64,000 nucleotides of DNA from Setophaga petechia (taxonomy: Eukaryota > Chordata > Aves > Passeriformes > Parulidae): contig JANCRA010000007.1 of the NCBI GenBank assembly GCA_024362935.1, positions 6,202,503 through 6,266,502 of the forward strand, in the 5' to 3' direction. Within the stretch, counting starts at the first letter, position 1. Each line of letters starts with the position of its first letter. Both the position numbers and the translations under genes were made by a program. This document shows, in pieces, positions 1-13,036 of the stretch. Under the pieces are notes generated by a model. The model ran no database searches. It was not told where the DNA came from and saw only the letters and a list, made by a program, of their open reading frames with translations.

Positions 1-384
1 CAGTTCCTGCTCCAGGAGTCTGGAAGGACATTTGCTGTCTGGCTGAGGCTGTTCCCCTGCACAGCACCCGAGTGGCTCTGGTGTGACACGCTGTCCTCAC
101 TGCCCACACGCACACATTTGGGAAATTCAGGAAAGCACCAGCGTGGCAAAGGGCATCCTTTAGCACAGCTGCTGCTGGCATGGGAAGTCAGCAGAGTGGT
201 GACAAACTGGGACAGGCACAGGCTCTCCCAATATGTTGTCCCTGGAATGGGGTTCTCAGCACATCTGACCTCGAGCACAGCACAGAGCAGAAGGGGCTGG
301 CTGCCAAAATACAGCAGCTGCTCACAGGTGAGGGGACAGGAGGGCTTGTGAGTTGGGCAACTACAGATGGTGCAGTAGAAATTT
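1..384. other. Unannotated unique sequence
   Basis: No coding exon, RNA gene or repeat is recognised here. Short open frames exist on both strands but show no domain and no convincing splice context. Confidence 0.6.
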
Positions 385-592
385 CATGTACTAGAAAGAA
401 AATCCTCTCTGGGAGGGTGGGCAGGCCCTGGCACAGGGTGCCCCTGGATCCCTGGCAGTGCCCAAGGCCAGGCTGGACATCGGGGCTTGAAGCAGCCTGG
501 GACAGTGGAAGCTGTCCCTGTCCATGGCAGGGGTGGCACTGGCTGGGATTTAAGGTCCCTTCCAACCCAAACCATCCCATTATTCCATAATA
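385..592 (+). mobile_element. CR1 retrotransposon 3' end, plus orientation
   Basis: This is a 5'-truncated CR1 non-LTR element. It carries the typical CR1 3' block: GGGTGGGCAGGCCCTGG, then GGATCCCTGGCAGTGCCCAA, then a GGTCCCTTCCAACCCAAACC segment and a degraded ATTCCATAAT tail. Compared with the other copies in this window (for example at 39.1 kb) it lacks about 19 bases between two TGCCC repeats near position 440, so it has a small internal deletion. It carries no reverse-transcriptase coding region and is inert. Family recognition is from memory of avian CR1. The 5' limit is approximate. Confidence 0.85.
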
Positions 593-1352
593 TCTCTACA
601 AATAGACACAGGTGTTTGTTTCCACACACACAGTAAGTCAGGTTCACCAGAGGCACTGGGAAGATCTGCTTCCAGTTGTCCCTTCTGTTTTCTTTTTTAC
701 CTGTACAGCAACTGCTGCTATGCTTCTGTTTTCAATAACTCTATTTTGATGTGCATGGTTGCTTAAGATCTCTGTGAACTCAAGTAAAGGGGTGACAATG
801 TAGCAGAAGGCAGGTTTGGGTTTGGGTTTTTGTTGGGTCTTTACAAATATACTGATCAATTGTTAGGAAGCAAAGCAATCTCTGATTTCTAGGCGCCTCA
901 AAACCACTACATTTGATATTTCTCAGCTCTGCAGGCAGACTCAACAAGCAGAAATCAGAGCCTGTGTTGTTCCTGCAGCTGAGCAAAGGGATCTCTCTGA
1001 TTACTGTGTACTTCCCTGCAGCAGGATGACGAAGAGATGGCACTGATGTGCAGAGAACCACTTCCTTCCTCTGCCATGAGCTGATATCCCTATCTGATAG
1101 GAATTCTGGGGGCAGCAAGGTGAGCGTGCAGCTGGGAGGAATTCTGCTGTGAAAGCAAACAGTGCTCTTTAAGAAACAGATAATGAATTAGTGCAGCATC
1201 TTCTCCATTTTGCCTTGAGCCTGTTGCCAGCTCCAGCACCTGCTCCTCCATGGCCACCCCTAGGAAGGCCTGGGAGCATCAGCTGGACAGAGCACAGGAC
1301 CAAGGAGCCTGTCATAAAGCACACATGCCTTCTCTTGCTCTGCCAGGAGAGC
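593..1352. other. Unannotated unique sequence
   Basis: Nothing recognisable is seen on either strand. There is no exon-like frame with splice sites and no repeat family that I know. Confidence 0.6.
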
Positions 1353-1535
1353 TCTCCACTCCTGCTGATCATCTTTTGGATCTCCATCATGTAGATCTTG
1401 CCATTAAAAAACTTTGAGAACAAACTTCAAGCCTTTATCTGCTCAAGCATCCCTAAAACACCAGCACCACCCACCCAGTCTAAGCACTTACAAGAAATCC
1501 CACAATGCCCTAAATAATTTTTTTAAGGAACCACT
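1353..1535 (+). repeat. Unidentified dispersed direct repeat, copy A
   Basis: About 180 bases, starting near CTCCTGCTGATCATCTTTTG and ending near AAGGAACCAC, recur in the same orientation at 3011-3198. The copies share long matching stretches, such as TGGATCTCCATCATGTAGA and AGTCTAAGCACTTACAAGAA. They differ by scattered substitutions and small indels, so the duplication is not recent. Flanks outside the block do not match. It may be an uncatalogued interspersed repeat or the remnant of a local duplication. No protein or RNA function is evident. Confidence 0.8.
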
Positions 1536-3010
1536 GTATCAGTGCTTATTTATTGCCATTTGATCTGAAAGAAGGATTAAATGGACTGGGATTTAATCAC
1601 TATCCTCAGGATTTAATATTACTCAGCAGAAAATCTGAACTAAAAAGGTGTTTGGGAATACTGAGAAAAAAATGTTGTCGTGTATTTCAGGTATTTCTTT
1701 TAGTCCTACTTAACTTCACCTAAGCACAAAACAAGATTTCACTTTGCCTGAAAGATTCCTAGGCACACAGGGCCTCGAGAGGCATTACTTCAGGATTCTT
1801 AATTTTGAAGAGATTTTCAGAAAGCTTCTTGAGAGAGCACATACTTGTGTACACAGACAGTGTAAGTGGCATCTGTCAGAGTAGGGCTGACTTGCAAGCA
1901 GAAATTCTGTATGTTCCTTACAAAGAAGATTGTGTTCTCCTCCCCCTGCTTTACCTTTCTGCTTCTGTAAGCCAGGAGGAAAAAAAAATCTACTGCCCAT
2001 GTTTACACTTGAATTTGCCTCTGGTGAGAAAAATCCCCAGGGACGAGCAGATCTTAATTCCCAAGGCTGGGCAGGTGAGAATTCCTGTCCTTACCTCTCC
2101 CCCCAGGCTCAGACTTCTGCACTGCACTGAGACCAAGCTTGACCCTAAGAAAGGGAGGTGGTATCCCAGGGAAAGCATCTCCCATCAGGATCTCATCCTG
2201 GTTTTAGCAGTTCCTCTGCCCTCATGGAGCTGATTTACGCAGTTCTGTGCCCTTACTGTGTCAACTGAATCCACCTTCATTCCCCACAGTTCCTTCCCTT
2301 CTTTCCTGAGCTAAATAAAGAAAAATGCTGCACTGTAAAGAGTGGGTCACAAGGAAAATAGGGAAGAAGAACAACAAAGACCACAGCACCATTTCTTTTC
2401 GTCTTTAAAAAAAAAAAGTTTCAAATCATTAAAGGACAAAACAATACTCTTCACTCAGTATAGAAAAAGATGTTTTGCCATCTCCAAGCTACAGGCTGAA
2501 GTTCTCCTTCTTCAGAATTACTCCAACTCTACATCACATACTGCTGCTAAGTTCACTAAAATGCAACTCCTTTGGAATTTAGGAGTATAAGAATTTAGAC
2601 ACGCACTAGAAATTAGAATCCATACATCCAAAGAATCCTTCACTTGATGTTCACTGATACCCATCACTTACTCTGTTAGATTTCCTCCTGAGAGCATTTT
2701 CAACAGTGCTTTGGTACCTCTCGTTTATCTATTGTGTATTTTTTGTGTGCAGTTGGGGGTTTTGTATGCTTTAGGGTTTTTTTTTTTTCAATGAGAATTT
2801 GTTCAAGAAATAAATAGAAATGGAACTTTTCAAGTTGCCATTAGTGAACCTTGAGCATCCAAACACATTGAGCAGTAGTGTCTCTAACTACCTAAATCCA
2901 GGGACAAACTGTATTTCCTTACACCTCATCTAAGTTAAAGAACAAAGTATTAATACCAGAACTTTCACCTGCAACACTTTGAGCCATTTTGGTCTTGCAT
3001 TTTTCTCTAA
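1536..3010. other. Unannotated unique sequence between the two repeat copies
   Basis: AT-rich non-coding DNA. It contains an A run near 2407 and a T run near 2780. No gene or known repeat is recognised. Confidence 0.6.
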
Positions 3011-3198
3011 GCAACACTCCTGCTGACCATCTTTTGGATCTCCATCATGTAGACCTTGCCATTCAAAAAACCTTAAGAACAAACTTTGAGCCTTTGTCTG
3101 CTCAAGCATCCTTCAAACACCAGCACATCCACACTGACCAGTCTAAGCACTTACAAGAAATCCCACAATGTCCCAAAGGATTTTTTTGAGTAACCACT
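3011..3198 (+). repeat. Unidentified dispersed direct repeat, copy B
   Basis: Second copy of the repeat at 1353-1535, about 1.66 kb downstream in the same orientation. It has an extra short insertion around CACATCCACACTGACC relative to copy A. The open frame across it (66 codons) is not conserved with copy A and is not treated as a gene. Confidence 0.8.
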
Positions 3199-6100
3199 CT
3201 GCCTTTTGCACCTCAAGAAATTCCATCTCATCTTTGCTACAGGAGGTTAAATGTACAGGAAGGCCAGATCCCACTACTCAGAAAATGGGAAACACTTGGG
3301 AAGTTGCTGAGAAGCAAACTAACAACCACAAATATTTATTTATCAAGATTTCCTGGAGAGAATGATTTGCATGGCAAAATCTTCAGAAAATCACTTCTTT
3401 GCACTGACCAGACTGGGGAGAAGCCACAATTACAAGTTCCTACTGAAATTTTCACACTCTAATTTCCCTGATGATAAAAACCCCTGACCAAAGGGAAAAC
3501 CTGAGACATGAGGACTGTTAGACTCTAATCCATCCAAACAAGCTGCTCTGTGTGAAACTTGAAATTCTTGTCACAACACCACTACAGGCATGTGGCATTT
3601 CCCAGTTCTTCCAAGAATCAATGCAGTGCACCCCACAACCTTCCAAAGGAAATCAGCCTACCTCACACACAGAGGTATGGAAGTGAAGGACCCAAGGACA
3701 TGAATAAAGTTGAGATTATTTTTCACTCTTTACTTCCAGTTCCTCTCCCACAAAGGTTGAGACTCTTTTAGAGGAGTCTGAAAGCAGCAGAACATTCTTT
3801 CCCTGTTTCAAACACATAAAAATCACCCCAAAATTGAGCACACCCTCCCCAAGAGAGCAAAGTCTTCCACCTCTCTGCTCACAGGGACAAGGGGAGACAA
3901 GGAGAGACCTGGGGCTTCTGAAGACACAGACAACACAACAAAGGCACCTTCCAAAAAGAGGCCAAAACCCAGACAACTGTTGGATTTTTTTTTTTTTTTC
4001 ACAAGAATTCCAGTGGAAGCAACCTGGGGGAAGGAAAGTCTGCAAGTTTCTGCTCCAGGGACAGCTGAAGAAAGGACCACCAAACTCAGGGGTTGTTTAT
4101 CACCTTGGACTCACCTGAGAGCATCTGTCAATCTCTCAGCAGCCTTCATCCCTCACAAAGAGATCTTCACATCCCTCCAGCACAAAGTTACCACTGGGTG
4201 CTCCTGCCCTGACATCCCTTCAGGCTTCCTGCTGCCTATCCTTCCAAATTTTCCATTTCAAAGGGAAGCTGAGAGCCCTGATCAGTCTGAAAACAGCTCA
4301 GGACTTGGAGATGCACACAAGGTTTGGGGTGGAGCTTCCCTCTATCCCTAAAGGGAATCTGCTGGAAAGGCTGCAGGTGGCATCCACCAGCTTAGAAAAG
4401 GAAATTATTACTTGGGGCTTTCTATTTCCTTTGCAGGATAACACCACAGAAAACAGATGGGATATATGATTTCATTCTCACTTATGCATCAGAAGATTAA
4501 AATAATCCCCAAATATTACATTATGCCTGCTAGTTAGAGAGGGGAGATTCAAAATATCAGTCCACTTACAAAAAAAAAAAAACACTAAAAAATCCAATCA
4601 AATCAACGACAATAAAAAAAACCACAAACAAACCCCCCCACACACATAAAAATCCCTCCCAAAAATCAAAACCTAGCAACACACACAATATAGAAAGCCA
4701 TGCAAGTCCTATCTTCTCTCCCAAGAAAAAGGCAGTTTGTACATCATCCTGCCTGCTCTAAGATTGCATTAAATTTTTAATTCTGAAAGCTAAAAAAAGA
4801 AGAAAAAACCAAACCAAACCCATCTCTGTATTCCATATAAAATCTGATAATAAATTTGGTGCTCTGGTAGCTGATCCTGAGGTTCAGAAGGAGCCCTGTG
4901 ACTCATATTTATTTTTATTCCCTGTGGTCAAGAACAGAGGCCACATAAATGACAAATTAAATGGCCTGACCAACAAACTCCTGGATGCCAAGTGCATGAA
5001 AAGACACAGACCAGACCAAAAATCCAGTTCTGTCATGGCAGGGTAAGAATCCCACCAGAGCTCAAAGCCCAAGAGCAGAGACCATCATTCCAGATGGGAA
5101 AGTCCAGGATCAAAGCCTTCAGAGAGGGAAATAATTAATAGAAATATCTCAAAAACCTGCATCAGGACCTGTGACCTGATTTGGCACAGACAAACATCTG
5201 TTGAGGTTCAGCTCAACAAGAAAAGCTCATTAGATAATTATGTACCTTTTCAGAAAGTTGCTTGCTTTGGAACAAAAAAAACCAAAATCATCCAAAACAT
5301 GGTTCCTTAAGTTGCCAGTGCATATCAGTCCAAGGGTTTGGGGGATTTCTTTTCATTGTTTCACTTTTTTATTTGGGAAAGTAGCTGGAAAAATTCCATA
5401 GGATCTCCCTCTGCCTGTGTCCTTGGCTCAGAGTTTCCACCAAGAAAGACACCATTACTCCAATGGTATAAATTAAGAGAGGGGGAGAAAACACAGGCCA
5501 CTGCAACAAGAAAGAAAATAAATTAAATACATTAAAACTACAGAGGAGGCAGCAGATATAAGAAGCCAAAGCTAGCACTGCTCCTTCACCACACACTTTT
5601 TGTTTCTGTGTCCTGATTATTACAAGCAGTTTCTATCTTCTTGAACTACTGCAATTTGTCTAATTTATTCCAGGAGTAAATGGTAGAAATAATGAACATC
5701 AAATACTCAAGCTTTCCAGGAGCCAAATGTTCTCCTTTAAAAACAAAAAAGCAAAAAAAAAAACCCTAAACAAACAACCAAAAAAAACCTCACAAAAATA
5801 AAAATAAGGGAATGACATTTTTAAGGAGAGCATAAACACAAGATGGCCATTTTCATATGTCTGGGCCAAGGCAATTACACAAAAGAAAATGGTACTTAAA
5901 TGAAATAGAGGAATGTAAAGCACTTCATTGTTTTCTCTCATTTTCTTCATCTCCTGGCACTTGAAACCCAGAAGTGTTGTGCTGCATCAACAGCCCTGGT
6001 GTTCAGCTAGAGAGAGAGCCTTTATTTTGGTAGCCCAGCACGAATAACCCAAGCAGCACACAACAGAACCACACTAACATACATGGGAAGAGCATTTGTT

Positions 6101-8328
6101 TTATTTCCCTGTTCTCTGTCACATTGTAATTTCATTGATTTGCTTGCTGAATTCATCAAGATGAAAGATCCATGCAGTCAGGGAGCCCCACATAGTCCTC
6201 TACAATGGATTACTGACACAATAATAATTTGTATTAAAGAAGAAAAGAAGACAAACCTTGTGCAATAAAAATCACTTTCATTTTGAAGGAACACAAAGGG
6301 CCAGGCTCTTTTACATGTTACTGTCATTTGTCAGTCTTTCAGCAAGATGTAAGAGATTTTATTCACTAATAACTTTTCATAAAATAATAAAAAACATTGA
6401 GCAGTAGAGCACAAAGTATCTCTTGAATTACTTCATGGAGCTGTGGCTACAGGCTGCAGATCCACCAGCACCTGAGGAATGCAGACATTTGATAATTCAC
6501 TTGCTCACCCCAATGGTACCAATCCCAGGTTTTCTCAGAAAATTTGTCAGGATAATAGGATGTTGCAGCTTTTAACTCTAATGGTCACTGCCAAGTTTAG
6601 AACAAGAAGCCCAAAATATGATTTTACTTTTGGTATTTCTGCCAGGACTTAATCACCAGCCTTGGAATTCAGTTTGAACCCTCACATGTATCCAAACCCG
6701 GTCATGTGAGCTTTCTTCAGGTGATACCTGACAAAATAACACGGTCTACTTGGGGAGCAAAGGAAAAGAAACCTTTTTATTTTGAGGAGACCAGGTAAGT
6801 AGATCACTAAAATGGCACTAAATTCAAGAGAAATATATATAATTGTCACATCAGGGAAGTTTCAAATCTGAATTTTTCCTTCGACTTAATTTCAAACTAC
6901 TACAGAGCAGAAGAATGGGTTCTACCATCAGTTGTATTTTCAAGTTTAACAGGTTTATATTTGACCCACTTGAGATCTAAAAGTACCTCTCAAATCCTAG
7001 TTTAAGACAGACTTCCCCCCATTAAAGTAGCACTCATGCAATGAAACACACCTTGCAATTCTGTGAAATTTCTACAGCAACGAGAGAAGTGCCAAAGGAA
7101 AAAAAGTCCTATTTGTAGAAGTGAGAGGAATGGGCAGAACAAAGAGCATTAATTGAAAATTTGGATGAAAGCCACTGGTTTGGAAGGTAAAGAATAGCAC
7201 AAAATTGCAAGTGCAAGCAAATCAGCATTTCATAAGCCAAGTGAGAAGAAAAACAAATGAGTTACTACCTGTGCTATTTATAGCCCAATCTTCCTGCAGG
7301 TGGCAAACTAAAGGAGAATGTTTAAAAGGAGAAATCTAAACCAACAGACCTCCTATGGAATTTATGGGGAGTGTTTTCCCAAGCTTGTGGGGCAGAAAGA
7401 GCTCTCTCAGGGGAGGAAGCCCAGCATCATAAAGAACTGAGGCAGCCTCCCTTAACCTGTACCATGGGAAACCCTGGTTTATTTTCTTCAATCCACAACA
7501 GCTCTTACTTAACTGATAAATTAACATTTAAAATATTTCACATCCAAACACAAGTCAGTTAGAGTGGATGAGTTTTAAAAGCCCAGTCCTTAGAGCAGAC
7601 GTGTGAAGAGGTTTCACAAAGGTCCAGATTCTTGTTGAGCAGGTAGACATTGAAAATGAAAAAAAAAGTAACAATAAGCAACAAAACTCATTATTTGCTA
7701 CAGCATAAGAAGACAAAACACCACAAGAGGAGAGTTCCCCATAGCTTCATTACACCCCAAATCCATCCAGGTCCATATTCTCTTTCTCCAGTTCAACACA
7801 ACAATTGTACCCTATTTCTCATCTATTTCTTGAATTCCAGCATAAGCAGCCTTCTAGAAAAGACAAAAGCAGGAACACTCAGGCATTAGTTAGAATTTCT
7901 GGGGACTGAACTCCAGAATTGCTAAAACAGGCACCAGACTGCTCACTCCCTTAGAGGAAACCAATTTCTCCCCCCACATATCACCACATTGCATATGCTT
8001 AGCTTTGATAACATCAATAGTTGCAACTTAAACCAATAGAAAGTTGATTTTTACTCACAAACCCTTCAAATGCTCTCAACTCTTTACAAATAAGCACCCT
8101 CTACAGGCTCAGGAAATTCAGACTGTTAATTATGAATAGCCACCATCTCAGCATCTACAAGGCAGAAGGATCCCTGGCACTTTGTTATTATTTACAACCT
8201 CTCCATCAAAATTCAGTTCAAAACCTCAATATTTCAAGACAACTCACTGTGCAAACCAATAAGCCCTGTGCTGAGAAATATTTCCTGAACTGCAGTACAG
8301 GTCTGGGGCAAAAAAGCAGGAAATCCTT
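3199..8328. other. AT-rich unannotated sequence with G-poor low-complexity tracts
   Basis: No exon or repeat family is recognised in this 5.1-kb stretch. Two A/C-rich, almost G-free tracts stand out, at about 4570-4690 and 5738-5800. They consist of A runs broken by short C runs, the kind of low-complexity DNA often left by decayed poly(A) tails. There is a T run near 3987-4000. Confidence 0.6.
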
Positions 8329-8378
8329 TAATCATGGAAGGGTTTGGGCTGGAAGGGACTTTAGAGGTCAGAAATATG
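8329..8378 (-). mobile_element. Short CR1 3'-end remnant, minus orientation
   Basis: ATCATGGAAGGGTTTGGGCT, followed by GGAAGGGACTTTAGAGGTCA, is the reverse complement of a CR1 3' terminus. Only about 50 bases are recognisable. The element is either severely 5'-truncated or eroded. Confidence 0.65.
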
Positions 8379-11300
8379 AAAGACACCCTCAGGTTTAGGG
8401 GAGTTTAAAGGCACAGAGAACCCCACACCATCAGCCTGGAGGAGTTCACTTCTCTGCTACTGCAATTCCTTCAGATTGCAGCAATAAAGCACTGCCTTGT
8501 GCTTAATTACATCCCAGCTCTTAAGAGGACTCCTGTAAATGTCACCCTCACACCATCCTCAAGCACACCAACAGCAAAGACAGCTTAGTAGAGAATTTTC
8601 ATTTGCTTTGAAACACCCTCTACCCCTAAATCAATCTATCAGAAGCTTAACTTGCACACTAGCCTGCTGAAGGGACTTGCACAAGCCCCACACTCCCAGC
8701 CCAGCTTCCCCACAAACTCCAGTAACACACTCCACCTCAGGGACAAAGCTGAAAAATTAGGGGTGCTTCACTATTCAGCATATCAAGGGTTTGGCCACCA
8801 GCACACTCTTCTCAGTACCCAAAATAACATTTATATTCATCCTAATACAAAAGGTTAGTCCACCATTTCAGAAGAACAGTCAATTGGATTTTCTCCCCTT
8901 CAGTTTTGGTGCAAAGCGATGCAAATTTCCCTCAGGACCACAAGAGAGCTCAGTCCCGTGTCACAGCACTGACAGCCACCATACACAGAGTACCACATAA
9001 AATTTCAGAAGGATTTAAGCAATTTCTCAACCAGAAAAACACCATACCTTATCAGAAGACTTCAGGTATCTGCTCACACAGAGTAACAGGACCCCACTTC
9101 AGAAGACATCAAGTATGTGCTCACCTCGTTCTTCAGCCCAGCCCTTTGTACCCTCTGGTTAATGCCCTGCACCTGTGTGCCCTCTGCTCCCTGTGTGATT
9201 GGTCAGTGCCCCTGGGCTCGTTAATGGCTCATTATCTTTAATACCATTCACCTGCTTCTCACAGCTGTAGCCAATTAGGGATGAGGCTCAGCCCCAGCCC
9301 CACTCCCAATTACCACAAACTCTGTGCCTACAGTGCCACTCCCCTGTACTTGAGCAGAACTCACCTGTGGTCTCCAAAAGATATTTGGAAACAGCAGCAA
9401 TTTCATTAAGTCTTTCACATGGATAGAGCTTAAGAGAATAATTTATTAGTTGTCCAACTTGAGCAGGGCACACAGCAGTGGAGGGCTCTCAGAAGCCACC
9501 AAAATGCAAGGACTGGGTTTCTCAGCTCCCATTAGAACCAATAAAATTTTTCACTCAGTGGTCTAAAAAGAAACTGAACTTCAGCTATTTGGGGCACCTT
9601 TCATAAACTGCAGACATTTTTCTGAGTTAGAAGGTTTTTATTCAAAGGAGAAGTATCTTGGTAGGATGTGTCCAAGTGCCCCCAGTGACAGTCCCAGTGC
9701 AGGAATACTCAGCTCATTTCTGACCTGCCATCTGGTCCCAAAAGCCAGGTGGAGAACAGCACCTGGAAATGTGGGTAATAAGCAAAATACTTACGTGGGA
9801 AGGTCCTGGAGCAGCTCAGGAGTATCAGTGGCACTGACACAAACCCAGACACCCGGCTGGGAGCAGACAACAACTCTGAGCTGTATTGTTTGACTAAACC
9901 TGAGTCTACCAGCACAGGGTGCAAATCAAAGAGGACACCCCCAGCCCATTCTGAAGCTGGGTCTCACCCTGTTTCTTCCAGTAACTCACAACTTCAACAA
10001 ACTTTTTTTTTCCTTTTTCATTTTATTGAGGTAAACCTGTTTTTCATGACCATGGGTTAAGCTGTGGCATGCAGATATCAAACACCCAACCAACCAGGTC
10101 TCAAATCACTGACACACAAAGATGGAAAAATGAGCAATTACAGTAAAAACAACAATAACAAAAAACCTTCAAGCCATTGTACACCATAACTGAACATTTG
10201 GGGAAAGTTTGAACTGTGAGACGTATTCCAACTACAAAACCAAAGGACACTGAGCTAAACTTGCTTCACAGCACTTCCAGAACTCAGCATTTGTGGGAAA
10301 GGTCTCTGATTTAATTTCATGCTGCTGATTTTTTCACTGACTTATCCCAACTGTAGCAGTACTGTAAGAATTGCATTGCCCAATTCTGCTTTGGATATAA
10401 TGACAAGTTTCAGCTGTTACTTTAATGGATTCATTTGCACTAACTGGAAGCATAACCATTAAAAAAAATTATTTATGTTTCTTGGAGGAGTGTTCCCAAA
10501 TCTACCACAGACCATGAGTAATCTCAATTTATAAATCTTGAAGCTGCTTGGGCCTGCCAAGTGCTGATTATCCACAGTGCCTTCAAATTTGTAAAATTAT
10601 AGGTACAATAGACAGCAAAAATGGAGAAAAATCCAGCATGTGGAAGAATAAGAGACAACCCCACCACAGTGGCTTTTCTTACCACCAGTGTTACTGATGG
10701 AATATTACTAAATGGGATAAAAGAGGATTGTCCATGCAAGCACCAATTTTGGCATTTATTTAAAAAAAAGATAAACTATGTCAGCATCGGAGGTTATAAA
10801 CCTTGGGGTATTTTGGTACTTTTTTGTTTTGTTTTGTTTTTTTTACTTGAACCATGATCTACTGAGAAAACATGATAGCAAATACAAACCCAAGATGAGT
10901 TTAACCAAACACTGAAAACTTTGGCAAAATTAAACCCAGTCAGGGGTTCATGAGCCCCCAGGTGTCTGGGGACCATATCTTCAGTGTGAGGGCTTATTTA
11001 GAAGCCTAAATGTAGATGTTGTAAAGTTACTAAATTTATCTCCAGTAATAAAAGCTAATTTGGGGCCTTATTTTGGGGAAAGCTCTCTTTAAATTTAGAT
11101 TTAGAAGCTCAATGCAAATAGCTGCTCTTTGTTAAGAAGTTCCAGTAACTGCCAATTCCCTTTTGAGTGCTGATACCCACAAAGCTCTGAGAGAGAAAAT
11201 TAGCTGGCTTTGAAATTCCTTCCTTGCCTCCTAGCTCAGCATGGCCAGGAACTTGTGGGCATTTCTGTTCCCAGCAAATCCTGCCTGTGCCCCAGATGAG

Positions 11301-12239
11301 ACACAAACTCTGCCTTATCAGAGCAGGGCAATGAATGGGCCCTGGCAAAGGGGGACACCTTGCATTCAGATGGCTAAGGAACAGCCCAAACCAGCTTTAT
11401 AGCTTTTACAATAGCAACAAAGGGGGCAAAAAAATTAAAAATGAAAGTACAGAACTGAGATAGAGGTGCTGGCCTATTGGGGTAACACAGTTATGGCCAT
11501 GCTGCCAAATTAAATCAAGCTTATGTGCTCAAATAAAGGGCTAAAATCCAATTCACTCTTACATTTTCTTAGAGGAGACAAAAGAAATACTTGCTTTTAA
11601 CTCCTCTGTTTAGTGCTATAAACTGTGTGGTTGTTCTGCTCCAAATTGATAACATAAAGAGGCACAAGGGCAGAAAGGGCCGGAGGAAGAAAATATCTCT
11701 GGAGGAAAAGAACATCTCTGCCCACCCAGCGCTGATTAATGGATGGTGCCTCTGATCCTCTCCTGAAAGGACACCTCCTCCAGGTGAGTTTTGCACCTGG
11801 AGCACACCAGAATATCCATTTACACAGGCAGTGGTCTTAGATCTCTTTTACTACACATTCTGTCATGACACATATTCACATTCTGTAGGTTGGTTAGTTC
11901 AATTCCAAACTTGCTTTCCTGGTGCTCCAACAAGCCTGGATATGGGTCATGCAAAGCCCTTATGAAATGGGAGCAGACCTGGAGTGCATTGGTACCTGCA
12001 CAATTTGCACATCTGTGCTCAGGCAATATCTTCTGCACTCCACCAGAATTCTGCTGCTGAATTAGCTTCCATCAGAAATTCAGCCACTCCCAGCCCTGCT
12101 GATCTCTGAGCAGCAGCTGGAACAAAACCAGCCTTGTTTTCTGCTGAATTCCAATCCCACCAGCCAGCAGGATCGAGTCAGGATGCAGACAGACAAAATC
12201 AGCCATTGTGCATCACCTCATTACCACTTTCTTCTTCAG
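8379..12239. other. Unannotated sequence with a short 47-bp direct repeat
   Basis: No gene is recognised. A 26-base word beginning TCAGAAGAC is repeated with three differences at 9052 and 9099, an offset of 47 bases. The stretch 9130-9290 contains inverted and direct CCAAT-like words and could be an eroded LTR, but I cannot place its ends. T-rich runs occur near 10005 and 10822-10845. Confidence 0.55.
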
Positions 12240-13036
12240 GTTCTGCACCTGGGTAGGAACAGCTGTGAGCACCAGCAAAGGCTGGGGGTCCCTGGTGAAG
12301 GAGCTCTGTTGGGAAGGACCTGGGGGACACTGAGCTGTCCCTGAACCAGCAGAGTGTCCTGGGGACACCGAGCTGTCCCTGACCCAGCAGAGTGTCCTGG
12401 GGACACCGAGCTGTCCCTGACCCAGCAGAGTGTCCTGGGGACACCGAGCTGTCCCTGACCCAGCAGAGTGTCCTGGCCCAAGGAGGCCAATGGAGCCTGG
12501 GGCAGCAGCAGAGCATTGGCAGCAGGGCAGGGAGGGATCGTGGCCCTGGGGCAGCCCTGGAGGCACCTCTGCAGTGCTGTGTCCAGCTCTGGGTGCTGAG
12601 CACAGCAGGGCCAGGAGCTGCTGGGGCTGAGCCAGGGCCTGGAGCGTGTGGGTGCCCAGGCAAGGCTGAGGGAGCTGGGGCTGCTCAGCCTGGAGAGGAG
12701 CCCCAGCTGAGAGGGGCCCTCAGGCCTGGCTGGCCCTGGCTGCAGGGAGGGGCAGAGCAGGGCCCAGGCTCTGCTGCGGGGCCCAGCAATGGCACCAGAG
12801 CCACGGGCAGGGCCTGAGCCCAGCAATTGCCCTGCACAGGAGGCACAACTTCTTCCCTGGGCACTGCCCAGCCCTGAGCACATTGCCCACACAGCCTGGG
12901 GGCTCTCCTCCCTGGGGCTGGGGCACAGCTGGCTGCACACAATGCTGTGCCCTGGGCTCTGGGATGGCCCTGCTGGAGCAGGGAGGGGACCCCAGGTGCC
13001 CACTCAGCCCCTGCAGCCTCACACACCCTGGGATTT
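12240..13036 (+). mobile_element. CR1 retrotransposon body and 3' end, plus orientation
   Basis: A GC-rich CR1 fragment of roughly 800 bases. Recognisable successive CR1 segments are GGGAAGGACCTGGGG, CCAAGGAGGCCAATGG, CTGTGTCCAGCTCTGGG, GAGGCTGAGGGAGCTGGGG-like DNA, GGGCTGCTCAGCCTGGAGAG, ACAACTTCTTCCCTG and GCCCTGCTGGAGCAGGGAGG. The order matches the CR1 consensus as I know it. The ATTCTATGATT-type terminus is missing or eroded. The element contains an internal 38-bp minisatellite at 12327-12477. A 255-codon frame on the opposite strand is an artefact of GC-rich CR1 sequence, not a gene. Confidence 0.85.
12327..12477 (+). repeat. 38-bp minisatellite, about four units, inside CR1
   Basis: Units start at 12327, 12365, 12403 and 12441. 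The first differs from the others at a few positions; the last three are nearly identical. Each unit holds GAGCTGTCCCTGA and CAGCAGAGTGTCCTGG. The same words occur once at this point of an ordinary CR1, so the array is a local amplification of CR1 body sequence, not an independent satellite. Confidence 0.95.

Noticed and set aside
9130..9290. LTR-like block with CCAAT words
   Set aside because: No TG...CA ends, target duplication, TATA or poly(A) signal could be set, so it is only mentioned in the gap description.
12236..13026. Minus-strand frame of 255 codons and overlapping frames
   Set aside because: They lie antisense to a GC-rich CR1 element and its internal minisatellite. No reverse-transcriptase or other domain is present.
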